NCBI GenBank assembly: GCA_019188255.1
Contig: JAETXT010000004.1
Span: forward strand, 5,022,001 to 5,086,000
DNA: 64,000 bases
Direction of reading: 5' to 3'
Source: Verticillium longisporum
Taxonomy: Eukaryota; Ascomycota; Sordariomycetes; Glomerellales; Plectosphaerellaceae
Part shown: positions 20,245 to 33,515 of the stretch, one piece after another
Numbering within the stretch: position 1 is the first letter of the stretch
Layout: every line of letters starts with the position of its first letter
Translations under genes and position numbers: made by a program
Notes under the pieces: model-generated
The model's input: only the letters and a program-made list of their open reading frames with translations
Told to the model about the DNA's origin: nothing
The model's database searches: none

Positions 20245-23200
20245 GCTTTTAATGGTCATATTTTTTTACACTCTTTTCTTCCACGACGTAATATGTAACA
20301 GCCTTCTCTTCGACTGTAACCCCCCTCTTTTCTTATTTTTTTTTTCGATCGAGACCGGTTTGGATGGATGGCTGGATCCGCCGCAATGAAGATGGTCCTC
20401 GCTGTGAATACACAGCACACACACACAACACATTCAGGGGCAGGGCATGGACAGGCGTTTTCCTTGTTGTTTTTCGAGCCGTATCTTCTTCTTTGGTGTC
20501 TTGAAACCCCCCTTGCGTCGTCTTGATAATGTAGTAGGCTCCAGCTTGAGGTCCTGCGTCGATCCGAGCTCGTCTGACGGGTCATACCATGGAGAGGGGT
20601 ACGCTCATCTCGACGCGTACTTTTCGCAACACGTATGGCCTAGATCGCGTTGTTCTTCGGGCGACATGAAGCGAGGTGACCTGTGTGGCGGGGCCTCCTT
20701 TGACAAGAGGTGGGACGGTGTTCACGGTGGTAGGGGCTTAATTCGAGGTCCGGTAAGACAGTGTGTCCCGTACAACGTGGGAATGGGAAAATCGGCGACT
20801 CGGGGGTTTGTGATTTCCTACGCTACACATAATGGAAGTTTTCAGTTTGACCAACTTGCGATCGTGCTACTGCAGCATGCTGTGTGTGTGATTCTGTTGA
20901 CCTTGCGTTGCGCTCTGAATTCGTGAGAATAGGCCTTTTGTACAATGCCATCTCGAGTTGCGTCAGGTAGAAACAGAAGAGCACTGCATGCCCCGTGACG
21001 AGGGAGCAGAATGTCACAAGCCACAATCTCATTGAAGTGTTGAAAGATCAGACGGAGGGAAGGCCCTTGTTCCCTCCCCCCACCGTCGGACAGTGTTGCG
21101 AGGAGAGACCATTTACTCGTCACCGCTTCTCCAGCCTGTCATCACAAGAAGCAATACTACTTTCCAAACCACGGCCTCCGAGACATTCAGCCACAGTATA
21201 TGGCGGGTAACCTGGGACACCCCAAATCGACACAGCGTCAGCCGAGAGCCGTGCAACAACCTGACGCACCACCGAAAATACAAGGGCTCCTACGAGCCGC
21301 ATCGCACGCCGAGCGCCCCGGCACCGCGACGTTTCGGCTGGGGGGTGATCCTCCCCCTCCCCTGATCCACCGCGCCCGTCCTGCAGGCCCCGTCAACATA
21401 CATTTACAAGGGAGATCGGCACCGTGCTTCAGGGTCAGACTTTTGGGTGCAGGAGGCAGAACTTTCTGATGGGGAGATTGGGGGGAGGGGCCTTGTTCGC
21501 TTTGAGGAGCAAAAGGTGCTCGGGGCCTCGGCGAGGAACAGGTCAAGCGAGATGTGAGAGTGGAATCGCAGGCAGTAGAGAAGAGGAGGAAAAATAATCG
21601 GAGGCGGCGGACTAGAGAGGGATTTACCGGGTTCCGGGGGCTTGTGATCCTGGGGGCTTGGCAGGGGATTTTTGCTGTGGATGCCGGCGCTAGAGGGGGA
21701 TGCGAGCGAGGATTGTAGAGGATCACAGGATGGGAAGAGCGATGATGGTATGTTCAAACCGTAAGCTTCATTACCGGAGAGTTACAACTTGCAAGAGTCG
21801 AGTATGATTGACGGTCAGAGGATGCTTTTGAATTCGCGGTCGCAACAAACTTTGTTGAGCACGGTCGGTTGGTGCATTCAGCTACATCTCAATTGCAATG
21901 CAGCCGGACCTCACGGCCGTTACTCGGTCAAAGTGGGATGCAGAGGGCCAGGGGTCTAAAAGCAAAAGGGTGCAGCATCGAGATCCCGGCTGGTGGTGTC
22001 CGAGATGACTTCCATTGATGAGGTACCACCCGAGTACCGGCTGGTCTGGTCAGGAGTGGTCACCAGCTGCCACATGGCAGGCTGCGAGAGGGGCTGTGGT
22101 CGAGCTGAATGCACGAGTAAGCCAATACATGATGCGACCATGGTGATGGCCTTCGACCCAGCCATCCAGCAGGAGCATTGATCGGATAGGAGGATAAGGA
22201 CACAGAAACAAGTAATCGTGGTTTCTGAAAGCATACAACAGCATCATCATCACAATGACGAAACGCGCCTGTTTTCGTCTCCGTCTCTGACTAGGTACCT
22301 AGCTTCGTCAACTGGGTTTTCTCCAAATCGAGACGCGAACGGCGACGGGCCAATCGTCTTACATGGGCTACCAATCTGCGTGCTGGGTCCCCATCTTTCC
22401 CGAGTCACCAACAACAAGTCGTGGTGCCCGCTCTGGCTGTCATCTGCCACCGAAGCCCCTCGCTTGGCGCTGGAGCTATTGGGTGTTCCCCCGAGCCATG
22501 GCGGCCGTGAGACAATGAGTGGCCCTGAGGTGCAGACACTGCTTGTTCCTTCTTGGCAGTCGCTCGGGGGGGCCAAGCGGGGCCCTGCGAGATTGCCATA
22601 CTGGCGTCTTGCGCTACTGAAGCAGTGCTCGATGGGCGACCGCCTTCAAGCTGGTGCATCACGCAACACTCAGCTCGACATGGGGCGGCTGGGCAGGCCA
22701 GGCACGATTTACCTTTGGTGCTTGTTAGCCAGTCGCGACTGCTGCTGTTGTATCGTGGTTTCCCATGTTGGATCAGCCACCGCCTTCCCTTCCGTTTGAG
22801 GGATGGTCATGTCATCATGGTTTTGGAAGCTGCCTCCTGCCCGCCTTGTCTATCCATCCGTCCCTCCTCATCAAGGCTGGTCGTCTGCCCAGCTTTTTCT
22901 TTCCTGTTATCCTCAACTTCCCACTGTTCTAGTCATCAGTCCCTGACTCTCGTCCTCATTCATCCCTCTTTTATTATTAGTCCAAGGTTGACAAGCACCC
23001 CAATCCCACTCTGCCCGCCTTGCTCCGTCACAAGCTAGGGGCTTGCCGTCAGCCAAGTCAGCTGCCAAGTTTAGCACCATCCACTCTGACTGCCGCAGCT
23101 TCCAGTGCTGCTGTGGCATCCATGCCTCCCAAACAAGTAACACAGGGACTACTGCTGTACCACCGACACCAGACTCACCGGCTCCCCGACGTCGACGATC

Positions 23201-24398
23201 ACCAGAAAGGTGCAAGGTCCGGCATTGGCGCCGGTCCAATCGCCAACGGCTCCATTCTATTTATCCAACGCACTTGCTCTTCGGTTGACTCTGGCACCGA
23301 CGACTCCGAATCCCGCGACAGAAATCCGTGGTAATTTACCTCCAACAGCACGAATACCACTAGGCACGGCCTGTGTGGTCTGAACGCCCCGCCTCATCAG
23401 CCCCTCTGACCCCTGGAAACTGAAGGACCGCCGGCGGCCCTCAACACCAAACCTCCTGGTCAAGGCGCACCTTGCCGGGCCTAGCGGATGCATTAACACT
23501 CCCAAACGTGCCCCTTCAGCCAATAGAGGATCACGGTCCCTCAGCCCAAAAGGACGCCATCCCCCACGGCATCGCCTACAGCTGCTCCCACCGCCCCCAA
23601 GCCTCTCCGAACTGGGGCCACCTGGAATTGCGAGAGCTCCAAGGTGCCCAAAGCGTCTCCTTAGCACCATCTCATCTCGTCTCGTTGACGGCCTGCATCT
23701 GACAAGGTGCGGTCGATGTCAGGTTCAGCTCTCCGCGTTCCGGACAAACCTGGTTCAAAATACCCAAATACCCCGCGGCACCCGGCATCTCGTTCACTTA
23801 TCTGACCAAAATCACAACCGGCAATCTGAGGTTGCCTGCATCAACCATCTGTTGTTCCCGGCATCCTGCATCCACCCTCGCTCCCGAGTGCTCGGGACTA
23901 ACACGCTATCAACCAACCTGCAACCCACCCGCGCCCTCGCCCTTTCATCACGGCCGCGACCTCTTTTGGAACGCATTACGAACCAACAGCTTTCAGACGG
24001 GCTTGTTCTTCCAAACGCCCATCATTCACAGGGGATCACCTTCTCCATCGCCCGTTTCGGGGTCGACAGCGCCTACCCAGTCAAATTGTCCAGGGGTGCT
24101 TCGTCGCCTTCGTAAGCGCCCACCAGTCAGACGTCGCCTTTGACATACATCACGGCGCTTCCACGACTGGGTCGCCGAAATCATTGGTCGAACCAGATTC
24201 CTGTCATCACAACCTCTGCATTCCCACACGGCAGTGTTATCCTTTTCTCTGCGTCTACTCAAACAGAATGGGACGATTTTCTGCGTTTCAGTGACTACGC
24301 TCTTGCCGGATCTGCACCTGTCGCTGGACAGCAAGCGCCTCGGCCCCCAATAAGACCTCGCTGGCCGCCACCTCTCGACGAGGCCCCCTTTGCCTGCC
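20245..24398. other. Long intergenic region
   Basis: About 4.15 kb without a recognisable gene. Short overlapping frames occur on both strands but none has family motifs or joins through plausible introns. The right part (23,000-24,398) is C-rich with many CCATC and CATCC steps and may be a long leader of the next gene. No RNA gene or terminal repeat was seen. Confidence 0.5.
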
Positions 24399-26304
24399 AT
24401 GGACCCTACCACGACTCTCTTTACTTTCATGCTGTGAGTCTCGACACTTTGCATTCTTTTTATTTTTCTCTGTCAGTCTCGTGAAGTACTACGCTGGCAC
24501 TTTTATTTTTTACGTTCGTTGATCGAATACATTCCTTGCACTTACACCAATTCCTGCCTTGTACGTATGGTCCAAGCTTCCATTGCCCGAATTGGACATT
24601 GCATCGGGGTGGCCGAACGCGACCGGTCGCCCAATTTTGTTTGGGCTGGCTGGAAAGTATTGTCAGCTGGATCCTGGGATGACATTGCTTATTTTCAGCC
24701 TCATCAGCTGACGTTTGAGACGATGTTCTGCTTGGTGCGGCTGAGTAGCTGTTTGGGAGAGAACTTGCCTGCCACTCACGAGACAAGACGCTGCTTCAGA
24801 AGTTCTGGCTCGCTAACCATTACCAGCGAGACGCATCCGACAGTTCAATCAGTTCATCTTTTCGGTTCTTGGGACAACTTCTCGACAGCCTACTTGATGG
24901 AGCGTGACATTCGACGAGACCGTGGCCAATGGCGCGGATGTTACTCTTTCAAGGATATCGTCTGTGACGATGACAACGGCGCCTGCCGGAACCGGAACGG
25001 CGGTTTGAAGATGGGCCACAAGTATTATTACTATGTGAGTTGGGTTCTCAAGGAACCAACCTCGTCTTTGGTGCTAATCTATAAACCTATAGTATGAGCT
25101 CGACGGTTCGCAGGAAACCCATGACACGACTTTGCCCTCGACAACCAAGTGCCCCTACCTTCCTGGGCAAATGGTCAACACACTCGATGTTCCTATGGAA
25201 CAAGTTCTTCGCAAGCGCAGCGCCTCCCTCACGTCTCTCAAGATTACCGACTACAAGACGATGAATCCCCTTGACAAGTTCATTACACCGAGGGCTCCTC
25301 CGCCACTGCCCGACAGCATGAGGACGCGCCTGGGTTCGTCGCCTCTCACGTCTTCAAGCATCTCGTTGCGCTCCATGTCACCAGCTCCCGCATGGCGGCG
25401 TTTGTTCAGCCGGCGGTCTTCCAGTCGGACTGGCGAACGTAATCGTCATCTCAATGAGGAGCATTGGTCCATGTCGTCAGATGTCTACGTGGATGATGAG
25501 AGGAGTCTCCTCTCATCGCAAGGTAGCCGAAGCAGGGACATTTCGCCCGAATCTCTTCAGCGCTTCCTAGCCGACGAAAACGCTCCGTCAGCGCCGACTG
25601 ACGCTATGGAAGAGCGGCCGACTCTGTCGATACCGGAAGACATTGTGGAAGAGAATGAAGATGACCTCAACTTCGCCACATCAGCCGTGTCTGAAAACAA
25701 CCCCTACGCAACATGCCTGTCCCCTCCACCTTTCAAACGATCCCACTCCGACAGCAGCATGCCTACTGTCACGAATGGCAGCCAAATGACGCTGACACAA
25801 TATGTCCACTCCACATCGGACAAGGTTGATGCTCCGCATGCACCATCCCCAACTCGGGACCTCCAGAACCGTCCCACTCTTGGACTCGACATGTCAGAGT
25901 CGCGGTTTTCTATGTCTTCCGCTTCCAGCATTGTCTTCCAAGAGCTGCGCTCCCCAGATGACGAGCCGCCCTCATGGTATGACTCCAATGATGATGACGA
26001 TGAGTTGCTCTCGTCGAATGAGAGCGAGACGTCCTACAAGCCTTTGTGCCTGCTGGATTCGACAAATGCGTCTTTGGACCAGCCGCGAGCCCCTATTGCC
26101 AGTTATAGCCTGCCACAGGGACAAGATCATGTCAGCAAGCAGTCTCTGCATGACCAACGCACCATCCACGCCTCTATTGCATCGCCGGCTTTGATTGCAA
26201 GGTCCGACCATACACTACTCGCAAGCCCCAGCGACCATGGCATTGACGACTTTGTCAATGAAATGAACTGGATGGTCGACATTATCCATGGCGGACGTGT
26301 TTAG
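24399..26304 (+). CDS. CBM48/E-set-like fungal protein
   Basis: Protein with an N-terminal domain resembling the AMPK-type glycogen-binding (CBM48/E-set) fold, then a long serine-rich tail. Three exons: 24399-24433, 24827-25034 and 25093-26304, giving 484 residues. The first 12 codons MDPTTTLFTFML join across a 393-nt intron (GTGAGT, GCTAAC branch, CAG) to VQSVHLFGSWDNF, the conserved strand. RRDRGQWRGCYSFKDI, GLKMGHKYYYYYELDG and the conserved P-x-T-x-CPYLPGQ-VNTLDVP motif follow. The tail has repeated SS/SP sites and acidic patches (EENEDD, NDDDDE) and ends in VNEMNWMVDIIHGGRV, likely a conserved short motif. Role unknown; a link to glycogen or kinase regulation would be guesswork. Confidence 0.75.
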
Positions 26305-26999
26305 GCTACTCCTACACACTCTGCCATATTTCCTACGTCTTCAATGATACCCCAATTTCCTTTTATGTCCAAAACCTCTCTGAAGAACCAACTCTGGAGG
26401 ATATAGAAGGTTTTCTCTGTTGTACATATGAGTGAGAGAAAACGCCTCAGGTCATGATGATGATCGATACAAGGACGACCAACATGACTTCGAGGCCAAG
26501 CTTTGGGCGAGGTTTCACGCCTTAGGCTGGACGGAATCACGAGAATCGGTTCGGCGCAACGACTCCGCAAGAAAGATGTACGTACTCAAGGCTTTCTGCC
26601 TATAGAAGTGATCACTTGAATGGCTCCCGGGAGGAGTCTGACCAGGTGGAGAGATAAGATTGGCAATCGTCAGCTAGATACGTACCATATATGAGGAAAT
26701 GGTCATCCAATGGAAGCCTAAGATTCATGTAAAACAACAAACATTTATGCTGTCAAATGACTCTGCGAACCATTCAGTAATCCTTGATGAATATGCCGGT
26801 GATTGATTAAAGGGCTAAGCCCATGTCATTTGTGTCTATCCAGTGGTCATGTTACAGCGATTGCTCAGCGGCCCAACAAAGATGGGCGATGGTATCATAC
26901 AATCCTTACACTATCCGTACATCACCGTCCCACTCTACCATTATTCATAATACATGCCCGGTCCTCTCCGTCTTGCCTCGCACACTCGTGTAGGATGCG
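26305..26999. other. Convergent intergenic region
   Basis: About 0.7 kb containing the 3' ends of two converging genes. Nothing further was recognised. Confidence 0.5.
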
Positions 27000-29806
27000 T
27001 CACACCGCCGCAGGCGCTGGAGCGCCCTGCCCAACAGGCGGAGGAGCCACAGAGGGCACGACAGCAGCGGGAGCCGGGGTCTCGGCGGACGGCGCGCTCG
27101 GCGCCGACGGGGGCGGCACCGTCGACGCCGTGCCGGCAGCGAGCTGTTGGGGCTGCTGTGGCTGGGCGGCAGGGACCGGGGCGGGCACGTCGACGTCCAT
27201 CTCGTCCGTCGCCTGTGGTGCAGCGAGTTCGGCCTCGGCGACAGCAACGACGGCGCCGTCTTGCTGCTTCTCGCCCGTCGCTGCTGGACGGACCTGTTCT
27301 GCTGCCTCCTTCTGCTCCTGCTCCTGCTGTCTCTGCCTTTCCTCTGCTTCCTCTGCCTCTCTGAGTCTCTCCTTTTCCTTGGCCTCCGCTTCCATCTGCT
27401 GCTGCTGCTTCTTCTTCTTCTCTTCTTCAGCCTCCCTCTCGAGCTCCTTCTCCTTGGCTCGCGCCTCCGGCCCGCCGAGGAACGCGACGGGCACGCCCTT
27501 GGCGGCGTAGGTGCAGCTGCCGACCCAGGCGCCGACGAGGGCGCTGAAGCGGTACTCGCCGCGGCGCAGGCGCTGGATCTCGCGGTACGCGTAGGCGTTG
27601 AAGTAGGGCAGGCCGGTGTAAGGGTCGCGGTAGCGGGCCGGGTGGTTCGTGATGGCGCAGAGCGGCGCGGCGGGGGCTTGGCGAGCTTGGCGAGCTTGCG
27701 GTGGGGGCCGAAGAGGACGCGCGACTGGGTGGCCTTGTTGGCTATGAGGGGCTCGGCAAAGTTCTGGAGGATGATCGCGTGGCGGGTCGTCTTCTGGGGG
27801 GCTGCTGGCGCTGGTGCTGGTTGTGCCGACGCTTGGGGTGCGTGAGGATCGGACGGTGTAGGAAGGGTTGACGATGCTGGTGTGGTTTCGTTTGTCTGGG
27901 AGGGGGCAGCAGGTTGCTGCGAGGGCACGCCTCCTTTGCCGGGTTGGGGCTGAAGTTGTGTTTGGAGAGGTGGTGGCTGGGCGGCAGGTGCCAGTGGTTG
28001 CAAAGGCTGCAGCTGTGTCTGTGAAGGAGCCGGCGCGGGTTGAATCTGCTGAGGCGGCTGTAACGGGGGCTGTCCCGCTTGGGAGACTGCCGGCATGGAG
28101 TTGTGTGACGGCTGGCCTGGCGTTGTTGGCGGCAGGGACAGGGGCGATGGCCTTTGTGTTGTGTTTGGCGGAGCGAGCACGTTTGACCTGGGGTTCATGC
28201 CGGAGCTGCTGAGATGGATGCCACCAAGAGGTGGTGCCAGGACAGGCGGCGCGAGAACGGGGGCCTTGAGGCCAGATTGTGGTGGTGCAGCAGGAGCTGT
28301 CAAGGGAGCAAGAGGAGAAGCTACAGCGGGAGCAGAAAGAGGAGCTGCAGCAACAGCAGCAGCAGCAGCAGGAGGAGGAGGGGCGGGAAGAGCCAGAGGA
28401 GAGGGGCCCTGTGGTGATGGTGAGATGGTCGGAGGGGCCACAGGTCCGGGCTGAGGATCCGTAGGCGGTGCCGGCGGTGCCGGTGCCGCTGGTGCAGACT
28501 CGATGGTCGGAGATGGTTGTTCAGGCGCAGCTGACGGCGGTGCTGGGCTTGGTGCGTCTTCCACTTTGAGTGAAGGCACAGAGCTCTCAGGTAGTTTCGG
28601 CAGCCCAGGGTCCACAGCCGAGATGGGCGTATTTGGCGATGTTGTTGCTGGTGTCGACAGCATCGAGTCGACTCCTGGCTTGGCCTCCGTACCCGTACCT
28701 GTTGCCGGCGCTGTCGCTGGCGTGACCCCCGAAGCAGGTGTCGCGGCGTCCGTCTCCGGTGCAGCACCTCCCTTCCTGTCAGCCTTGCCCTTGCCCTTCT
28801 CCGGCTTCTCCTTTTTCTCTCTTTTCTTCCGGGGCTGCTTCTCCTCCATGGTGACCGTCTTGCCGCCGTTCGCATCGCCCTCCCACTCGCCCATGCCGCT
28901 CCAGAACGTTATGACGGGGCCCTTGAGGGTGCGGTTGTTGAGGGCCGCCAGCTTGGCCGCGCGCTCCTCCTCCCTCGCCTTCTCGGCCTCCTCCCACCGG
29001 TTCAGGCTCTTTGCGTTTCTCTTCTCGACGAGCGCCGCCTCGGCGAGCCGCTCAGCCTGCGTCATGGGGGGTTTCTTCAGCGCCGCGAGCCTCTTGGCCT
29101 TCTTCTCCATGGCGGCCACCTGCTTCAGCCGCTTCGCCTCCCTCTCGACCATCTGGTTGTGCAGCTGCTCCTTGCTGAGCACCGTCGTCTGCCGCGCCGA
29201 CGCGCGCGTCGGCATGTCCGTCATGGTCGGCAGCCAGCTCGTGCGCTCCGACTTTTTCTTGGGACGCGGGGCCGCGGGCGCCGGGCTCGCCGAGGCGCCC
29301 GTCGTCGTCGAGTCGGCGGCAGGCGGCCTGTCGCTGCTGATGCGGACCTTTTTGCGAAACTTGGCCGGTATGGCGTCGTTGGCCTTGCGCTTCCTCCGCT
29401 GCGCGGCGCGGCGCTCCTTGGCCTGCCTCTCGAGCTCCTGCTCGCCGGCGAGGTCTTCGTCGCCGCCGGCGCCGCCGTTCTGGCCTGCGTCGTCCTCCGA
29501 GTCGGACGACGAGTCCATGTGCACGTCGGACCCGCCCTCCTCGACGTCCGTGAAGCCGGCGTCGTCGTCGTCCTCGGCGAAGAGCAGCTCGAGGTCCGAG
29601 TCCGGGTCTTCGTGGGCCAGCATCGACTTCATCCGGTTGCCGGCCGTCGAGCGCTTGGCGCGGCCCGTGGCGAGCCACTCGACGGGCGTGGCGGCCGTCG
29701 AGGTCGTCGGCGTTGCCTCGTCGCTGGCGCTCGTCGCGTCGGAGCCCGAGTCTGAGTCGTAGTCGACCATGGGGGCGCGAGGGGCGGCTGTCTTTGGAGC
29801 GTCCAT
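27000..29806 (-). CDS. SWC2: SWR1 complex subunit Swc2/YL1 (VPS72), one base missing
   Basis: Histone-chaperone subunit of the SWR1 remodeller that binds H2A.Z-H2B. It is a single exon of about 935 residues once one base is restored. Residues 40-110 form the YL1 N-terminal region (RAKRSTAGNRM, then DSDLELLFAEDDDDAGFTDV). The middle 450 residues are proline-, alanine- and glutamine-rich and probably disordered. Near residues 660-750 come NKATQSRVLFGPHRKLAKLAK and then the YL1 C-terminal domain (LCAITNHPARYRDPYTGLPY, YAYREIQRLRRGEYRFS). The frame breaks between these at the G run 27672-27676 (C on the coding strand). The tail is a charged coiled coil followed by a P/A/Q-rich end. The conserved domains on both sides of the break argue for an intact gene with a sequence error. 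Confidence 0.85.
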
Positions 29807-30440
29807 GGTGCTGGGACCGGGGGGGGTTCTTCTTGGTGAGGAAGGGGGGCGATGATTTTATCGGTACATGTCTATTGTGAGGTGTGTAGCGAGCGAGGCT
29901 GGCTCGCCGGGATGTCTTTCAAGGCGTCGTCGTAGTATTCGCGATGATCGAGAGGGTGGGCGTGTGGTGTCGAGGATGAGAAGAGGGTTTGGTTCGGTTG
30001 GTGGGGAGCTGCGTGTGTGTGGAAAGGTGTTTGTCGAAAGGATTCAAGGTGGAAAGTTGCACGCGTCGGCGCTCCCTCCAAAGCTTGCTCGGGCCGTGTT
30101 CAGGCGCCCTACGTAACCACCCCTGTACGTGCACATTGGCATACAGCCCATCCCTGCTTCTCAGAGACCAGGCAATTGCACGGAAAGTACGGTAGTTGTT
30201 AGTTTGCCCATTTCCTCTATGATTATAAGCCCATGAACGTGTCCTGCCAAGTCGACAACATTCAACGTCAAGTTTCAACACTGTCTCGATGACCGGGTGG
30301 AATGCAAATGTTCTGTCATTGTCATGGCCTCAGCCGTGACGACCTATCTAAGCCAAAACCCAAAACCCAAAACCCAACGCCCCTTGCCCACTGGAAAATG
30401 CTCATGCGCGAAATCAATGGCCGCCCTGCCGAGTCCCATC
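29807..30440. other. Intergenic, Swc2 promoter and Atg15 3' end
   Basis: A 634-bp spacer upstream of SWC2. It includes a short AAACCC/AAACCCA direct repeat near 30357-30380 but no recognised element. Confidence 0.5.
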
Positions 30441-32285
30441 TCAAATCTCCTCCGGCCTCCAGCCGTCATCGTCATCCCACTCTCTGCACCAGCCGAACCA
30501 GTGTCGCCGCTTGCACGTCGGCTCCGACGACGGCTCCTCGGTCGGGTCAGCAGTGGGCGTCGGCGCTGGCGTCACCTCCGGGCTCGTCGCCGGCTGCGTC
30601 GTCGACACCTCGTCACGGCAGCCCCAGAACCGGCCGGGCAGGATGCACGTCGTCGAGGCCGAGGTCGGCGCCGGGCTCGAGGGCGTGGGCCCCGCCGTCG
30701 CCTCGCTCGTTGTCGTCTGGTCGTTGCAGCCAAACCACCCGGGCGTCTTGCATGTTGATGTCGTTGTCGTCGTCGTCGACGTCGTCGATGTGATGGTGCC
30801 GCTGACGGTGGTCGACTCATCGAGGCAGCCCCACCAGCCTGGTGACTTGCACGTCTCGGTACGCGTGCGCACCACAGACGTGGTCGACGACACGGGCCTC
30901 GAGCTCGTCTCGGTGCCGTTGCTCTCGTAAAAGTTCCACTTGGCGCAGTCGCGGCAATCCGGTGTCGACGCGCAAGAGGGCACCTCGTCGTACTTCAAGA
31001 GGACATCGTTGATGACAGATCTTATCCTGTGCGTCCCGATGCCGACGCGCCAGCCCTTATCGGCAACGACATCGTAGACACACCGCTGTCCGGTGTGGCA
31101 CTCCGACTCCATGGCGTAGCCCGCAAACGAGCAAGACGCCGTGGGGCCGTGGCACATGGCCATGTACACGGGATCCGCCGTGTGCCCGACGTGAAAGGCG
31201 CCCGTGTTCTCGCGCGCCTGGTGTATGTTCTGCTCCGAACCAGGGGGCACCGGCAATCCGAGGCGACCTGCAGCCAGTGCTTCGGGAACGGCCTCAAAGG
31301 TGACGACGGGCAGGCCGTAGGTCAGACCGAGGAGCGAGCTCACAGCGCCGCCGAGGGAATGGCCGGCCAACCAAATGTCCGAGTCGGGGTACAACTCGGT
31401 CACATTGGAGTACAGCTCGCGTGCCGCAGCGTAGTACCGGTGCTCGTCCGTAACGGCCTCGACGACGCACGTGTTGTTGCAACTGTAGACCGGTGTGGCG
31501 CAATCGCAAACGCGGAGCCACGTCCACTGGCCCAGCTGCCCGCAGCAGCAGCTGAAGAAGAGATTGTCGTTGATCTTGTCGTGGGTCGTGGTGCCGTCGC
31601 CGTCGAACACGGCCATGGAGGTGCCCTTGAGGCCGATGACGACGGTCGAGTTGTTCTCGTCGGCAAAAACGTGGCCGCGGAGACCATCCCCCTGCCACCC
31701 AAAATCGGCGCTCCGGTTGAACGGCGCCCCGACGTCCTCCCAGTCTGGGTGCTCCTCGTCTTCGACGTATGCGTTGGCCGTCATGCGCGCCAGCGTCAAG
31801 ATGGTCTCCTTGTCTGACACGTCAGGTCCAGGGGTGTCGTCGAGGGTCCATGCCGTCGGGCTCAGCATGTTGACGTAGCCCCTCTCGCGCGCTGCGGCCA
31901 CCATGGGGTCGACGACGTGGGGGCGGCGGTCGACCAAGCGTCCTATCGTGATTGATTTGCTTCGAGCCTTCAGCGGGCCCATGACTTCCCTGGCGTATTC
32001 GTCCTCGGCGGCGAGCCAGACGTTGGGCTCGGCACTGTCGCTGATCGTCATGTCGCGCTTCCGGTGGAGGCGGGGATGTTGATGTGTTCCATGGTGGAAG
32101 ATGTGTCGCAGAGAAAAGGAGTGCTCGGCAGGTAATGGCGATTGCGTGTTGGGCGGTGATGGGAGGACGGGTCCGGGGAGAGCTATCGCTTCGTCGATGG
32201 GACGCGTGGTGCCCGAGACGGCGGTTGTCGGCGCGGCTGTGGCGAGCAGCGACAGGAGGCCGAGCTTCCTCCTCCGCCACTTCAT
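30441..32285 (-). CDS. ATG15: Autophagic body lipase Atg15
   Basis: Vacuolar phospholipase that breaks open autophagic and multivesicular bodies. It is a single exon of 614 residues. The start at 32285 ([19 protein letters not shown]) gives the expected short cytosolic tail and signal anchor; longer in-frame starts add 36 unlikely residues. The lipase core has [19 protein letters not shown], a cysteine-rich stretch beginning [20 protein letters not shown], the nucleophile elbow [14 protein letters not shown] (Ser about residue 308), and [16 protein letters not shown]. After the core comes a Thr/Ser-rich tail with four repeats of the type C-x-x-PGW-x-GC ([38 protein letters not shown]). It lies head-to-head with a VPS9-domain gene. 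Confidence 0.93.
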   Translation of the reverse strand: MKWRRRKLGLLSLLATAAPTTAVSGTTRPIDEAIALPGPVLPSPPNTQSPLPAEHSFSLRHIFHHGTHQHPRLHRKRDMTISDSAEPNVWLAAEDEYAREVMGPLKARSKSITIGRLVDRRPHVVDPMVAAARERGYVNMLSPTAWTLDDTPGPDVSDKETILTLARMTANAYVEDEEHPDWEDVGAPFNRSADFGWQGDGLRGHVFADENNSTVVIGLKGTSMAVFDGDGTTTHDKINDNLFFSCCCGQLGQWTWLRVCDCATPVYSCNNTCVVEAVTDEHRYYAAARELYSNVTELYPDSDIWLAGHSLGGAVSSLLGLTYGLPVVTFEAVPEALAAGRLGLPVPPGSEQNIHQARENTGAFHVGHTADPVYMAMCHGPTASCSFAGYAMESECHTGQRCVYDVVADKGWRVGIGTHRIRSVINDVLLKYDEVPSCASTPDCRDCAKWNFYESNGTETSSRPVSSTTSVVRTRTETCKSPGWWGCLDESTTVSGTITSTTSTTTTTTSTCKTPGWFGCNDQTTTSEATAGPTPSSPAPTSASTTCILPGRFWGCRDEVSTTQPATSPEVTPAPTPTADPTEEPSSEPTCKRRHWFGWCREWDDDDGWRPEEI

Positions 32286-33515
32286 GTTGCTTCTGGGTAT
32301 AGGGTTCGAAATCAACAAGCAAAGGGTGTGAGGTACGTGAGGTCGAGATTCAATGAGGTGGGCAGCATATGATGTGTTGAAGAAACGGACCAAATGGACG
32401 GTGGGTGGAAGAAGGCAAGCGGCGTTAGGTATGGATTGTTGAGAGTCACTGACGAAGGCACGGCCTTGCGTCAGTCAGGTGGATGGCTTGTCGACGTCGT
32501 CTCCCTGGTGTCTTTGGTCATGCGGGGGGCTCACGGGCCACCGATAAGCAATCGGAGACCGCTCAAGCGAAGCACGGGGAGAGGCTTGAGAGGCTCCAGG
32601 CTCCAGGCACCAGCCGGCACGTTGGGCCTGCATGCTGCCAGCTGCCACGGGCCGGCACCATGGTGCACGCATCACCACCTCTTCGGATCATGGCTGACAG
32701 GGTGGGTGTCTAGGTACCTTCTCCAGGTACCTTAGGTCCCTCATCCTTGACTTGGGGTCCTGAACTCAGCAAGGGAGCTGCGGTATCGTGGCTCTGTCCA
32801 GCGAGGGATGAGGCAAGGCCGGTTCTCAAGAGTCTGCCCGTATGCTGAGTTCAATAGATCAAATGCACGACGGTGTCTACACATCGTGCACACATCTCAC
32901 ATACCAAACCTCGAACACGTGAACCCTTGTCGAAGCCTTCGCTGCATGAGGAAAGGCGATTTCCATGCATGAGTCTCACCTGTCCAGGTACCTGAGCAAG
33001 GTACCTTGACCCCAAGAGCGTGCCGGTAACAGGACGCTGCCGGACCAGATCGGCCACTTGGCTGCAATTCGATGCATCCACCAGATCCACGCAACAACCT
33101 TCGTCATCTGCCCGCTGTCACGGACTCGTCTGCATTGGACACACATTATCGACTGCTTCCGTGGACTCCGTGAGCCCGCAACCCGTCGCCTGCCGCATCT
33201 CCTGCCTACCTGCTGCTACCCAGGCTGCCACTCGTTTCTCGATCCTGTCCTCTCCGCTCCTCCCTTTGGCGCACGACGCAACTGGAAATACCCATGCGCG
33301 TTTCCCATCTACAAATGGCGTAACACTGGTGGATCTGGCATCCTCCCATCCCGTCACAGTCCCTTGTACGCGACACCAACCAGCCGAGAGGCAGCTCTCT
33401 GCTCCTTGCGTTTCATCCCCCTCGAACCTACGCTGCTGGATAGATAAAAGTAGAGCTTCCCTGCTGCCTTCGTCTTGTCCACCTGTCTGTTTTCCCACAA
33501 GAGGCGGGCATCATC
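32286..33515. other. Divergent promoter region, Atg15 and VPS9 gene
   Basis: About 1.2 kb between divergent genes. It contains four AGGTACCT-type motifs (near 32711, 32724, 32983 and 32998), as two closely spaced pairs. No other element was recognised. Confidence 0.5.

Noticed and set aside
32301..32325. Possible tRNA B-box (GGGTTCGAAATC-like)
   Set aside because: It lacks the matching A-box, acceptor stem and correct spacing, and lies in the leader of ATG15.
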